Below are positions 55,162 through 64,000 of a DNA stretch of 64,000 nt, one piece after another. Position 1 is the first letter of the stretch, and each line of letters starts with the position of its first letter. The position numbers and the translations under genes were made by a program. The notes below the pieces were generated by a model. That model searched no databases, was not told the origin of the DNA, and saw nothing but the letters and a program-made list of their open reading frames with translations. Where the stretch lies: contig NC_049985.1 in assembly GCF_000003815.2 (NCBI RefSeq), positions 24,390,981-24,454,980 of the forward strand, written 5' to 3'. This DNA is from Branchiostoma floridae (Eukaryota; Chordata; Leptocardii; Amphioxiformes; Branchiostomatidae).

Positions 55162-58017
55162 ATGTTCAACATGAAGACAGTCACTGTACTCTTCGTCGCC
55201 ATCGTTCTTCTACTCGTTTATACCAACTGGGCATACGGAAAGGTGCACCTGTCGGCCAAGATCGCAGAGAATGCCGACATTGGACAGCAAGTTATCCGCG
55301 TTCTACCGACCACACCGGGAGCCACGGAGGAAGTTCTGTGTGATATCATAGACGGAAACGTCCACGGGCGCTTCGGTGTGACTCAGTACTGTGTGATTGT
55401 AGTCGTCCGTCCTTTAGACTTTAGTATAAACCAAAGGTATAACCTGACTGTAAACGTCCCTGGGACAACCGAGACCTGTTTTGTTGACGTACAAGTCGAG
55501 GACGTGGACGGATATTCTCCTATCTACACCGAAACCTGCGAAACGCCAGTTCTAGCAAACGACAGGGCACCTGCCCAGCTTGCTTTCAACATGGCAGTGA
55601 CTGCGGAATACATGGGAAAAAGTGGAGAGCTATTCATGCTGAAAACTGACACCAAAAATTATCTCCAACCGGGACGTCAGGAGATATCGATGTATACCAA
55701 GGCCCAAAGTTACCCCAGCGGTGACCGTCACGCTTTGTTTGTAGTCGGTGTCCGTCACGCGAACGACTTGAGAACGGTGAACGGTTTATGGCTTTCATAT
55801 AATCGTTGCTTCCAATGCTTTGACCCACTTGACCCCGAGCATTTCTTTCAAATCCGAATCATCCATGATGACTATATTTCATGTGACTTTTTATGTGGCC
55901 TGGATTCAACTATCATTGACAGGGCTTGGCAGTCTTATGTCTGGAATAAATACAAGTTCAAGCTTTTAATTCATTTCAAAGTACGATCTACAGAAAAACA
56001 CCGCTTCGTCTGCAAACTTCCACAGAGAAGACCAATCTCTGTGTTAAGGAGACAAAATCATGCATATGATGAAATATTAATAAGTAGCCTGGAATTTGAG
56101 ATGCAGCTTATCGGTTGTCCACCGAACAAATACGGTTTGACCTGTAAGCAGAACTGCACTTGTGAGAATGTCGCCCGCTGCCATTGGTTGAACGGTGCCT
56201 GTAAGTGTAAGCCTGGGTGGAAAGGTGTCGTCTGTGACATACCTCACAGTACCGTTGCCATCATCGCGACCCCTAGCGACTCGCGACAGATTTACATCAA
56301 GGGTTCGTTGACATTAAACTGTAAATCTTTCCATTTGACTGTTGAGACGATGATTTGGACATTTCCTAATGGAACAAAAAGGAGGCTACAAAGAACTCAA
56401 GAGGATCAAATCAGGATCGAAAGCATCCAGTCCGAACACAACGGTACCTACACCTGTACTGTTATTACTGAAGACGAAACGGAAGTTCACGCGCGTTACG
56501 AGCTACGGGCAGTCAACTGTCCTTCCGGCAAAAGAGGTGAATTGTGCGAAGACGACTGCAACTGTCTCCATGGTGCCAGCTGTGACCGGTGGGCCGGCTG
56601 TGTCTGTCCGCCGGGATGGACAGGAAAATTTTGTGAGACCAAATGCCCAGACGGTACGTACGGACGGGGCTGCAGCGGTGAGTGCCCATGTCAGAATGGT
56701 GCCTTCTGCGATACTAGTGACGGTCAGTGTGACTGCACCGAGGGGTGGTATGGTATGTATTGTACCCGTCCGTGTTTAAGTGGTCGGTACGGGTGGAGGT
56801 GTCGGCAGGCCTGTGACTGTAAGAACAACGCCACATGCCATCACGTAGATGGGAGCTGCACATGCGCGCCACCTTGGACAGGACAGCGGTGTGACGTCAT
56901 CCAACCCGAAACATCACTGCTACCACTACAGATCTCTATACCCCTTTCATTGACGCTGCTTGGTGTCTTGGCAGCATTAGTGGCTCTTTACAAATGGAGG
57001 ACATCTACGCAAATGAAAAGAGACGAAGACCAAGAGGAGACGCAGGTGTTACTCGAACTTAAAAGTATGGAAGAAAACCTCGCACAGAGTCTACAGCCCG
57101 GCTGGCTCAAACAGTGGGAGAGGAAGGCAAAGGATCTGACTCTGGGCGATCTGATTGGTCAGGGCGCATTTTCGTTTATCAGAGAAGGGCGTTTACGCAC
57201 CGCTAACGCTGACGTCACAGTTGTGGCGGTCAAGTCCGTCCGTTCGAAGGACAGACTGTGTTATCGAGCTTTCTATCGCGAAGCAGCAATGCTGGTTGCT
57301 TTGGACGAAAACTGTAAAGAACAGAACAATGATGGGCATCCTAACATTATCAAGCTGTTTGGTGTCATCACCAGGTCTAGGACAAGGTGTATTCTCTTGG
57401 AATATGCTGCCAAAGGTGATCTCCTGCAACTTTTGAAACAGCAGAATAGAAATAACATTTCTTGTCTAGTGTGCAGCTTTCTCCCCTACGCAGTCCACAT
57501 ATCACGTGCCCTGAAGGAGCTTCAACGTCTGCGCATCGCTCACGGTGACGTGGCCGCCCGAAACGTCCTTATCAATGAAGACGACGTCGCCCATGACGGT
57601 CTGGCCCATGACGTGTACACCACAACCACGTACATCTCATCAGGTAAGAACGACGCGGAGGAACTCCTCCCTCTGAAGTGGATGGCTCTGGAGTCGCTGG
57701 AGACTCGCAAGTTCACGTGCGAGAGCGACACGTGGTCGTTCGGCGTGCTGCTGTGGGAGATCGCCGCGTTCGGGGAGGAGCCCGACTATCAGCACGAGAT
57801 CCGACTGAGTTGTCCCAGGTTGGTCGGGATCCTGAGACAGGGATATCGTCTGCAGAAGCCACTCGGATGTCCGGAAAGGTTATATGACGTCATGAAGTCG
57901 TGTTGGCAGGATTACCCGTCAGCCAGACCAGAGCCGGTAGAACTTGAGCAGAAGCTGATAGACTGTCGTGAAGAAATAGATCCACTGTTCGTCCTCGAGA
58001 AGGTGACCACACTTTAG
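55162..58017 (+). CDS. RTK gene I: type 3 ectodomain, kinase lacks DFG (probable pseudokinase)
   Basis: 951 codons, open throughout. The ectodomain is type 3 (YNRCFQCFDPLDPEHFFQIR, VWNKYKFKLLIHFKVRS). EGF module 1 is altered (CKQNCTCENVARCHWLN). In the kinase the glycine loop, VAVK, YREAAM and HGDVAARN are intact. The segment VAKLSDFGLAHD of sisters is replaced by VAHDGLAHD (57592-57600 codes HDG). The Mg-binding aspartate is thus histidine and three residues are lost. It also has PYAVH for RYAVH and LQRLRIAHGD. The tail is VTTL. The ectodomain and frame are preserved, so a signalling-dead or scaffold receptor is possible; recent loss before decay is the alternative. An upstream TTG-led extension (55126) is not used here as the start. 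Confidence 0.9.
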   Translation: MFNMKTVTVLFVAIVLLLVYTNWAYGKVHLSAKIAENADIGQQVIRVLPTTPGATEEVLCDIIDGNVHGRFGVTQYCVIVVVRPLDFSINQRYNLTVNVPGTTETCFVDVQVEDVDGYSPIYTETCETPVLANDRAPAQLAFNMAVTAEYMGKSGELFMLKTDTKNYLQPGRQEISMYTKAQSYPSGDRHALFVVGVRHANDLRTVNGLWLSYNRCFQCFDPLDPEHFFQIRIIHDDYISCDFLCGLDSTIIDRAWQSYVWNKYKFKLLIHFKVRSTEKHRFVCKLPQRRPISVLRRQNHAYDEILISSLEFEMQLIGCPPNKYGLTCKQNCTCENVARCHWLNGACKCKPGWKGVVCDIPHSTVAIIATPSDSRQIYIKGSLTLNCKSFHLTVETMIWTFPNGTKRRLQRTQEDQIRIESIQSEHNGTYTCTVITEDETEVHARYELRAVNCPSGKRGELCEDDCNCLHGASCDRWAGCVCPPGWTGKFCETKCPDGTYGRGCSGECPCQNGAFCDTSDGQCDCTEGWYGMYCTRPCLSGRYGWRCRQACDCKNNATCHHVDGSCTCAPPWTGQRCDVIQPETSLLPLQISIPLSLTLLGVLAALVALYKWRTSTQMKRDEDQEETQVLLELKSMEENLAQSLQPGWLKQWERKAKDLTLGDLIGQGAFSFIREGRLRTANADVTVVAVKSVRSKDRLCYRAFYREAAMLVALDENCKEQNNDGHPNIIKLFGVITRSRTRCILLEYAAKGDLLQLLKQQNRNNISCLVCSFLPYAVHISRALKELQRLRIAHGDVAARNVLINEDDVAHDGLAHDVYTTTTYISSGKNDAEELLPLKWMALESLETRKFTCESDTWSFGVLLWEIAAFGEEPDYQHEIRLSCPRLVGILRQGYRLQKPLGCPERLYDVMKSCWQDYPSARPEPVELEQKLIDCREEIDPLFVLEKVTTL

Positions 58018-59362
58018 AAATCGCACCATCTAAGACTTAAGCAGCGAAGGCTACAGTCCATACTTCATAAGACGTTTTGCTCGTTTTGTTTGAATTAGGT
58101 GTACACTATTCTTTTAGGCCACCGTACCCATGAAAGCCAATTTTGAGACGGTATTACCATACAAACTATCTTAAATTCCATGTATTTTTGTTAAAATATA
58201 AAGATAGTATCTTTGGTCAAGACTAGTAGATATTCTTATGGAAAAGTTGTCAGTGATATAGTCTAGTTATTCTTCGATAGGTTTTTACATATACTGCGAT
58301 GTGCAAAGTATGTTATATTGTGTCTGATATGTAGTGACATTTCCTTGGTGTTCTCTGTACCTATTTATAAACTCGTTTTTCTTGCCACAACCAAGCTTTA
58401 AGTAGCCTGACTGTTCACAATGATAAAGTGCAATCACCTTAAAAGGTGAATAGAGGCTCGGACTAACTTTTGTATACCAGTTAAATGATTCAGTTGTGGT
58501 AATATAACATTATACATTATCAAGTGATACCACGAGATAAAAATGCAACAAAAAGAGTCTTATTTTATTCATTGGCATGTTGTTTCCTGACATTTCATGA
58601 AGTATAATTTGTATTTCGCAATTAAACTCTTACGAATGTATCTGGTATGTGTCTACATTTTTGTAAAATGACAAAACATGGTATGAGGAGCACATTTTAC
58701 CAGTTAGAATGTTTTTTTGCAAAATCATGCCCATACATTACAATGTAAATCGTACAAAGAGCCATGCGTCTGGTGATATATGATATGCAGTGGAATCTTT
58801 AACATGGCGTTGAGTGTATCAAACTAAGTAACATACCCAGAGGTTTCTGTCATGCATGGCCCACTGCGTTTGAAGAAGTAAAAACAGCACCGTTTGTTTT
58901 GTAGTTCCGTTTAGACTCAATTGAACCAAGACGACTGCCAGCGGGGATATACAGCCTTCTAGCCAAATGTTTGCTTACGTTTGGCATGTTATAACCAATG
59001 AGATATGTATATTCAACATCCTTGGTACAATGAAGTACACTTATTCCACAACGCACTGTAGAAGGTTTTCAATGCAATTATGCAAAGCTAAGCTCCAACA
59101 AAACTTAGAGACCTGAAAGGAGGCTTGCGCATAGGAAGATGATCGTATGCGAATGACATTCTGCCACACGTTTTGTCCTCCATATTTCATGTACTTTTTG
59201 AAGAAAATGAGGAATGAGGTTGACCACAAATGACATGTGCACAGTTTTCCGCGCTCAACACCTACAGTCACTCGTCTCGTCAAAAAAGAGGAACCAAAAA
59301 TATCAAGGGAGAAACTTGAAAGAGGAAATTGGAATATATGTTGATCCAGACGGCTGTAAACC

Positions 59363-59512
59363 TATGTTTAGCATGCTCTTATTTGTCGTCATCGGTCGTC
59401 TTCCCTTTTTTCCGACTGGACGTACGGAGAGGTGCACCTGTCGATCGCAGACAAAGCAAAGTTGTCGCATGTTGTGCTCTCTGTATCATGTACTAGGTCT
59501 TCGTAAAGAATG
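59363..59512 (+). pseudogene. Partial RTK leader copy upstream of gene J
   Basis: MFSMLLFVVIGRLPFFPTGRTERCTC then frame decay; ends in the ctctctgtatcatgt block. Same relic as before F, G and I. Confidence 0.72.
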
Positions 59513-59529
59513 AAGAGGTGGACTGACCA

Positions 59530-59536
59530 TATAAAA
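59530..59536 (+). promoter_or_regulatory. TATA box upstream of gene J
   Basis: TATAAAA, 130 bp before the ATG, followed by a cgtgtacacagtttccgcc block conserved before I, G and C. It is the best TATA match in the array. Confidence 0.55.
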
Positions 59537-59659
59537 CGTGTACACAGTTTCCGCCTTCGTCAAGTAGCTGCAGTCAAACAAGACGTCACAAAAGAGGAAC
59601 AGAAAGGTAAGACACGATAGAGGAAATTGGGAACACCTGTTAAGCTGATCTGTGAAGCT

Positions 59660-62512
59660 ATGTTCAACATGAAGACAGTCACTGTATTCTTCGTCGTCAT
59701 CGTTCGTCTTCTCGTTTTTTCCAACTGGACATACGGAAAGGTGCACCTGTCGGCCAAGATCGCAGAGAATGCCGACATTGGACAGCAAGTTATCCGCGTT
59801 CTACCGACCACACCGGGGGCCACAAAGGAAGGTCCGTGTGATATTATAGAAGGAAACGTCCACGGGCGCTTCGGTGTGACTCAATACTGTGTGATTGTAG
59901 TAGCCCGTCCTTTAGACTTTGGTATAAACCAAAGGTATAACCTGACTGTAAACGTCCCTGGGACAACCGAGACCCGTTTTGTTGACATACAAGTCGAGGA
60001 CGTGGACGGATATCCTACTATCTACAACGACACCTGTGAAATGCCAGTCCTTGGAAACGACAAGACACATGGGCAGCTTGCTTTTAACGCATTGGTGCAT
60101 GCAGAGTACATGGATACAAGCGGAGGGCTATTTACTTGGAAAGCTGGCACAAAAGATTATCTGCAATCGCTAGGTCAGGAGATATCGATGTATACAAATG
60201 TCTATACTTACGCAAGCAGTGACTGTGTCGCTGTAGTTCTGCTCGGTGTCTCTCATGCAAACGATTTGAGAACGGTGACCAGTTTGTGGTTTTCACAAGC
60301 GTGCTTTAGATGTTTTGACCCGTTTAACTCCAAGCGTGTCTTTGAAATACAAATAATCGACGAGGACCGTATTCCGTGTAACTCTTTAAGTGGTCTGGAT
60401 TTGGCGCACGCTGTCACAAAGTCTTATGTATGGACTAAATACAACTTTAAGCTGTTAATTTCTTTTCCACTAATGTCTACAAAAACGCAGCGCTTCGTAT
60501 GCGAAATTCCACAAGGTCATGGAGGACGATTTCCTGTGTCCATCAGCAAAAAAGAAAATGTATTTGTTACTAGACTGGAATTTGAGACTCAGCCAGTCGG
60601 GTGTCCTCCGAGCAAATACGGTTTGACCTGTGAGCAGAACTGCACTTGTGAGAACGGCGCCCGCTGCCATGGGTTGAACGGTGCCTGTAAGTGTCAGCCT
60701 GGGTGGAAAGGTGTCGTCTGTGACATACCTCACAGTACCGTTGCCATCATAGCGACCCCTAGCGACTCGCGACGGATTCACAACCAGGGTTCGTTGACAT
60801 TACACTGCAAGTCTTTCCATCTTTCTGTTGAGACGATGATTTGGACATTTCCTAATGGTACAAGAAGGTGGTTACGTGGCACTCAAGAAGACCAAATCAG
60901 GATCGAAAGCATCCAGTCTGATCACAACGGTACCTACACCTGTACTGTTATTACTGAAAACGAAATGGAAGTTACCGCGCGTTACGAGCTACAGGCAGTC
61001 AACTGTCCTCCCGACAAAAGAGGCGAATTGTGCGAAGACGACTGCAACTGTCTCCACGACGCAAGCTGTGACCGGTGGGCCGGCTGTATCTGTCCGCCGG
61101 GATGGACAGGAAACATTTGTGAGACCAAATGCCAAGACAGCACCTACGGACGGGGCTGCAACAGCGAGTGCCCATGTCAAAATGGCGCCGTCTGCAATCC
61201 TACCGACGGTCAGTGTAACTGCACCGAGGGGTGGTATGGTGTGCATTGTTCCCGTCCATGTTTAAGTGGTCGGTACGGGTGGAGATGTCGGCAGGCCTGT
61301 GAGTGTAAGAACAACGCCACATGTCATCACGTAGATGGGAGCTGCACATGCGCGCCGCCCTGGACCGGACGGCGATGTGACGTCATCCAACCCGAAACAT
61401 CTCCGCTGCCACTACAAATCTCCATACCTCTTTTATTGACGCTGCTTGGTGTCTTGGTAGCATTACTGGCTCTTTACAAATGGAGGACGACCACTCAGAT
61501 GAGACAAGACGAAGACCAAGAGGAGACGCAGGTGTTACTCGAACTTAAAAGTATGGAAGGAAACCTCGCACAGAGTCTACAGCCCGGCTGGCTCAAACGG
61601 TGGGAGAGGAAGGCAAAGGATCTGACTCTGGGCGATCTGATTGGACAGGGCGCATTTTCGTTCATCCGGGAAGGGCGTTTACGCACCGCTAACGCCAACG
61701 TTACAGTTGTGGCAGTCAAGTCCGTCCGTTCAAAGGACAGACTGTGCTATCGAGCTTTCTATCGCGAAGCAGCAATGCTGGTTGCTTTGGACGAAAACTG
61801 CAAAGAACACAACAATGATGGGCATCCTAACATTATCAAGTTCCTTGGTGTCATCACCAAGTCCACACCAAAGTGTATTCTCTTGGGATATGCTGCCAAA
61901 GGGGATCTCCTGCAACTTTTGAAACACCAGAATAGAAAAAACATTGCTTGTCTAGTGGGCAGCTTTCTCCGTTACGCAGTCCACATATCACGTGCCCTGA
62001 AGGAGCTTCGACTTCTGCGCATCGCTCACGGTGACGTGGCCGCCCGAAACGTCCTTATCAGTGAAGACGACGTCGCCAAGCTGTCAGATTTCGGTCTGGC
62101 CCATGACGTGTACACCACAACCACCTACATCTCCTCAGGTAAGAACGACGCGGAGGAACTCCTCCCTCTGAAGTGGATGGCTCTGGAGTCGCTGGAGACT
62201 CGCAAGTTCACGTGCGAGAGCGACACGTGGTCGTTCGGTGTGCTGCTGTGGGAGATCGCCGCGTTCGGGGAGGAGCCCGCCTATCAGCACGAGATCCAGC
62301 TGAGTTGTCCCAGGTTGGTCGGGATCCTGAGACAGGGACATCGTCTGCAGAACCCAGTCGGATGTCCGGACAGGCTGTATGACGTCTTGAAGTCGTGTTG
62401 GCTGGAGGACCCGTCAGCCAGACCAGAGCCGGCAGAACTTGAGCAGAAGCTGACAGACTGTCGTGAAGAAATAGATCCACTGTTCATCCTCGAGAAGGTA
62501 ACCACACTTTAG
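59660..62512 (+). CDS. RTK gene J: intact mosaic, type 2 ectodomain
   Basis: 950 codons. The first 130 codons and the upstream DNA are like gene I (MFNMKTVTV, TTPGAT). From about LAFNALVHAEYMDTS to the last EGF module the sequence is almost identical to gene B, including CNSECPCQNG, GVHCSRPC and CECKNN. From SCTCAPPWTGRRC through the membrane span it matches C (GVLVALLALYKWRTTT). The kinase has F-like features (IIKFLGVITKSTPK, VGSFLRYAVHISRALKEL). The motifs GQGAFS, VAVK, YREAAM, HGDVAARN and DFG are intact. The hinge-region LLEY of sisters is LLGY here, and DVLKSCWLED replaces DVMKSCWQED. The tail is VTTL. This looks like a gene built by conversion. Confidence 0.92.
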   Translation: MFNMKTVTVFFVVIVRLLVFSNWTYGKVHLSAKIAENADIGQQVIRVLPTTPGATKEGPCDIIEGNVHGRFGVTQYCVIVVARPLDFGINQRYNLTVNVPGTTETRFVDIQVEDVDGYPTIYNDTCEMPVLGNDKTHGQLAFNALVHAEYMDTSGGLFTWKAGTKDYLQSLGQEISMYTNVYTYASSDCVAVVLLGVSHANDLRTVTSLWFSQACFRCFDPFNSKRVFEIQIIDEDRIPCNSLSGLDLAHAVTKSYVWTKYNFKLLISFPLMSTKTQRFVCEIPQGHGGRFPVSISKKENVFVTRLEFETQPVGCPPSKYGLTCEQNCTCENGARCHGLNGACKCQPGWKGVVCDIPHSTVAIIATPSDSRRIHNQGSLTLHCKSFHLSVETMIWTFPNGTRRWLRGTQEDQIRIESIQSDHNGTYTCTVITENEMEVTARYELQAVNCPPDKRGELCEDDCNCLHDASCDRWAGCICPPGWTGNICETKCQDSTYGRGCNSECPCQNGAVCNPTDGQCNCTEGWYGVHCSRPCLSGRYGWRCRQACECKNNATCHHVDGSCTCAPPWTGRRCDVIQPETSPLPLQISIPLLLTLLGVLVALLALYKWRTTTQMRQDEDQEETQVLLELKSMEGNLAQSLQPGWLKRWERKAKDLTLGDLIGQGAFSFIREGRLRTANANVTVVAVKSVRSKDRLCYRAFYREAAMLVALDENCKEHNNDGHPNIIKFLGVITKSTPKCILLGYAAKGDLLQLLKHQNRKNIACLVGSFLRYAVHISRALKELRLLRIAHGDVAARNVLISEDDVAKLSDFGLAHDVYTTTTYISSGKNDAEELLPLKWMALESLETRKFTCESDTWSFGVLLWEIAAFGEEPAYQHEIQLSCPRLVGILRQGHRLQNPVGCPDRLYDVLKSCWLEDPSARPEPAELEQKLTDCREEIDPLFILEKVTTL

Positions 62513-63613
62513 AAATCGAACCATCTTTTAGGAAACTAAGAAAAGTGAAGGTTACAGTCCATATTTCAAAAGACTTTTCGCTCATCTCGTTAGGTGTACA
62601 CTATTCTTCTAGGCCACCGTACCAATAAAAGCCAATTATTAGACGTTTACCATACAAACTATCTTAAATTTCATGTGTTTTTGTTAAAATATAAAGATAA
62701 TATTTTTGGTCAATACTAGTAGATATTCTTGTAGAAAAGTTGTCAGTGATATAGTCTAGTTATTCTTCGATAGGTTTTTGTATCTACTGCGATGTGCTAT
62801 GTATTTTATAGTTTGTCTGACATGTAGTAACATTTCTTTTGTCATGTCTGTACCTATTTCTATGACTCTTCGCATGCCGTTATCCTTGCCACAGTCAAGC
62901 TTTAAATAGCCTGACTGTTTATGATAATAAATCTTAATCACATTAAGAGCTTGATAGAGGTTTGGACTTACTGACGTTTTTTTTTTCTTCTTGATCTTAT
63001 TCAATATACCAGTTAAGTGATTTAGTTGTGGTTATACAACGTTATACATTATCAGGTGATACCTAAATATACAATATACAACTAAACCTGTCTTATTTTA
63101 TTCATTGGCGCGCTGTTTACTGACATTTTATCAAATATAATTTTTCTTTCGCAGTTACGCGCTCTTACGAATGTATTTGGTATGTGTCTTCATTTTTGTA
63201 AAATGACAATACATGATATGAGCAACACATTTTACAATAAATGGCAATGTAAGTCGTACAAAGTCGTAAGCCTTGCGTCTAGTGATATGAAATGAATCTC
63301 TGAAAAGCCTTGTGTTGTATTGAACTATGTAACGTACCCAAAGGTTTCTGTTATGCATATTTGGTCCACTGCATTTGAAGAAGTAAAAACAGCACCGTTT
63401 GTTTATTGTTCCGTTTAGACTCAACTGAACTGTGACGACTGTCATAGAACAAAATGTTTGTTTACACTGGGCATGTTATAACCAATGAGATATTAGACCT
63501 TCTTGGCACAACAAAGTACATTTATTCCACAACGCACTGTAGCTGATTTTCTATGCAATTATGCAAAACTAAGCTCCAACAAAACTTAGGGACCTGAAAG
63601 TAGGCTTGCGCAT
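62513..63613. other. 3' spacer of gene J, last spacer of the array
   Basis: Common spacer type, aligning with the others until 'aggcttgcgcata' at about 63602-63614, where similarity stops. The usual 5' leader block does not follow. An AATAAA occurs at 62926. Confidence 0.6.
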
Positions 63614-64000
63614 AATGGGGACGACATTTGTTTGTTTTTCCGTATCTTCGAATCGTGTAAGATTTCTGGTGATCGATAATATCGATAATATTTACATATT
63701 GGATTTTTGTAACATTTGGAGTAAACTAAGCGAGGGAGTCAGGTATCTCCATTTCTTGTCGTCTTATAATTTAGCGCAAAAAGGAAAGGAAACTGAAATG
63801 TGACGAACGCGTTTTTTTATTACCACTTCCACCACCAGAATCTGGACAAAACATCACTGTAGGTTTTCAACATTTTAAACTGTCTACTTGTCTACTTAGG
63901 ATATACTATATATGCCACTGCCTTTTATATCATAATTTCCTTGAATGGATAAAAAAAAATTAACGACAATATAAACTAGAATATGGACCATATTGTAAAT
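63614..64000. other. Unique sequence beyond the array
   Basis: AT-rich DNA with no similarity to the array and no gene I can support. A 65-codon ORF (63606-63803) straddles the border and is likely chance. Confidence 0.45.

Larger units (their letters stand above)
58018..59659. other. Spacer I-J
   Basis: Common spacer with small differences only (an extra stretch near 58700). It ends with a leader relic at 59363 and a TATA box at 59530. Confidence 0.6.

Noticed and set aside
1-64000. CRISPR arrays, bacterial operons, prophage
   Set aside because: Introns, signal-peptide RTKs, macro-PARP and SINE-like repeats show this is animal nuclear DNA; no regularly spaced short repeats with unique spacers were seen.

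Overview
The window looks like chordate nuclear DNA, most likely amphioxus (Branchiostoma). The reasons are a 20-exon PARP14-type gene with GT/AG introns, tRNA-headed SINE-like repeats, TA-flanked MITEs, and a lineage-specific array of receptor tyrosine kinase (RTK) genes. The species call is inference; no database was searched. Every confidently called gene is on the + strand. One run of exactly 100 Ns (32662-32761) marks an assembly gap of unknown size.

Region 1 (1 to about 15.05 kb): the 3' part of a PARP14-like mono-ADP-ribosyltransferase gene. I placed 20 exons between 491 and 14201. Their splice phases chain without a break through three macro domains, a KH-like region, a WWE domain and an H-Y-L type PARP catalytic domain. 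The 5' end lies outside the window. Its introns hold a 215-bp palindromic MITE, a 290-bp imperfect palindrome, two direct tRNA-like repeats, a GGAT microsatellite, two SINE-like insertions with target-site duplications, and a short telomere-like tract.

Region 2 (about 15.06 to 63.61 kb): a head-to-tail array of ten units, named A to J here, each based on a roughly 4.5-kb repeat. A full gene is one uninterrupted ORF of about 950 codons with no introns. The predicted protein has a signal peptide, one cadherin-like repeat, an unrecognised domain of about 190 residues, an EGF-like module, an Ig-like domain, three more EGF-like modules, one membrane span, a tyrosine kinase domain, and a very short tail ending in a PDZ-ligand-like V-[T/S]-T-L. 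A (16531), B (21352), E (38079), F (42452), G (48427), I (55162) and J (59660) are open throughout. C (25861) carries four disabling lesions. D (32147) is cut by the assembly gap. H (52479) is a kinase-only fragment fused to spacer DNA. I has lost the DFG aspartate and is probably a pseudokinase.

The most interesting signal is the contrast inside these receptors. The kinase half, EGF modules and cadherin-like domain are nearly constant, but the domain at about residues 125-310 falls into three divergent classes: type 1 in A, C, D and E; type 2 in B and J; type 3 in F, G and I. Several genes are mosaics of one another. This looks like a cluster diversifying a ligand-binding surface on a fixed signalling chassis, with gene conversion and birth-and-death. 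The spacers carry partial copies of the gene's own leader, TATA boxes about 130-140 bp before some ATGs, DR1-type nuclear-receptor-like motifs before others, and transposon insertions whose empty sites are visible in sister spacers. The array ends near 63.61 kb; the last 390 bases are unique sequence with no gene I can support.
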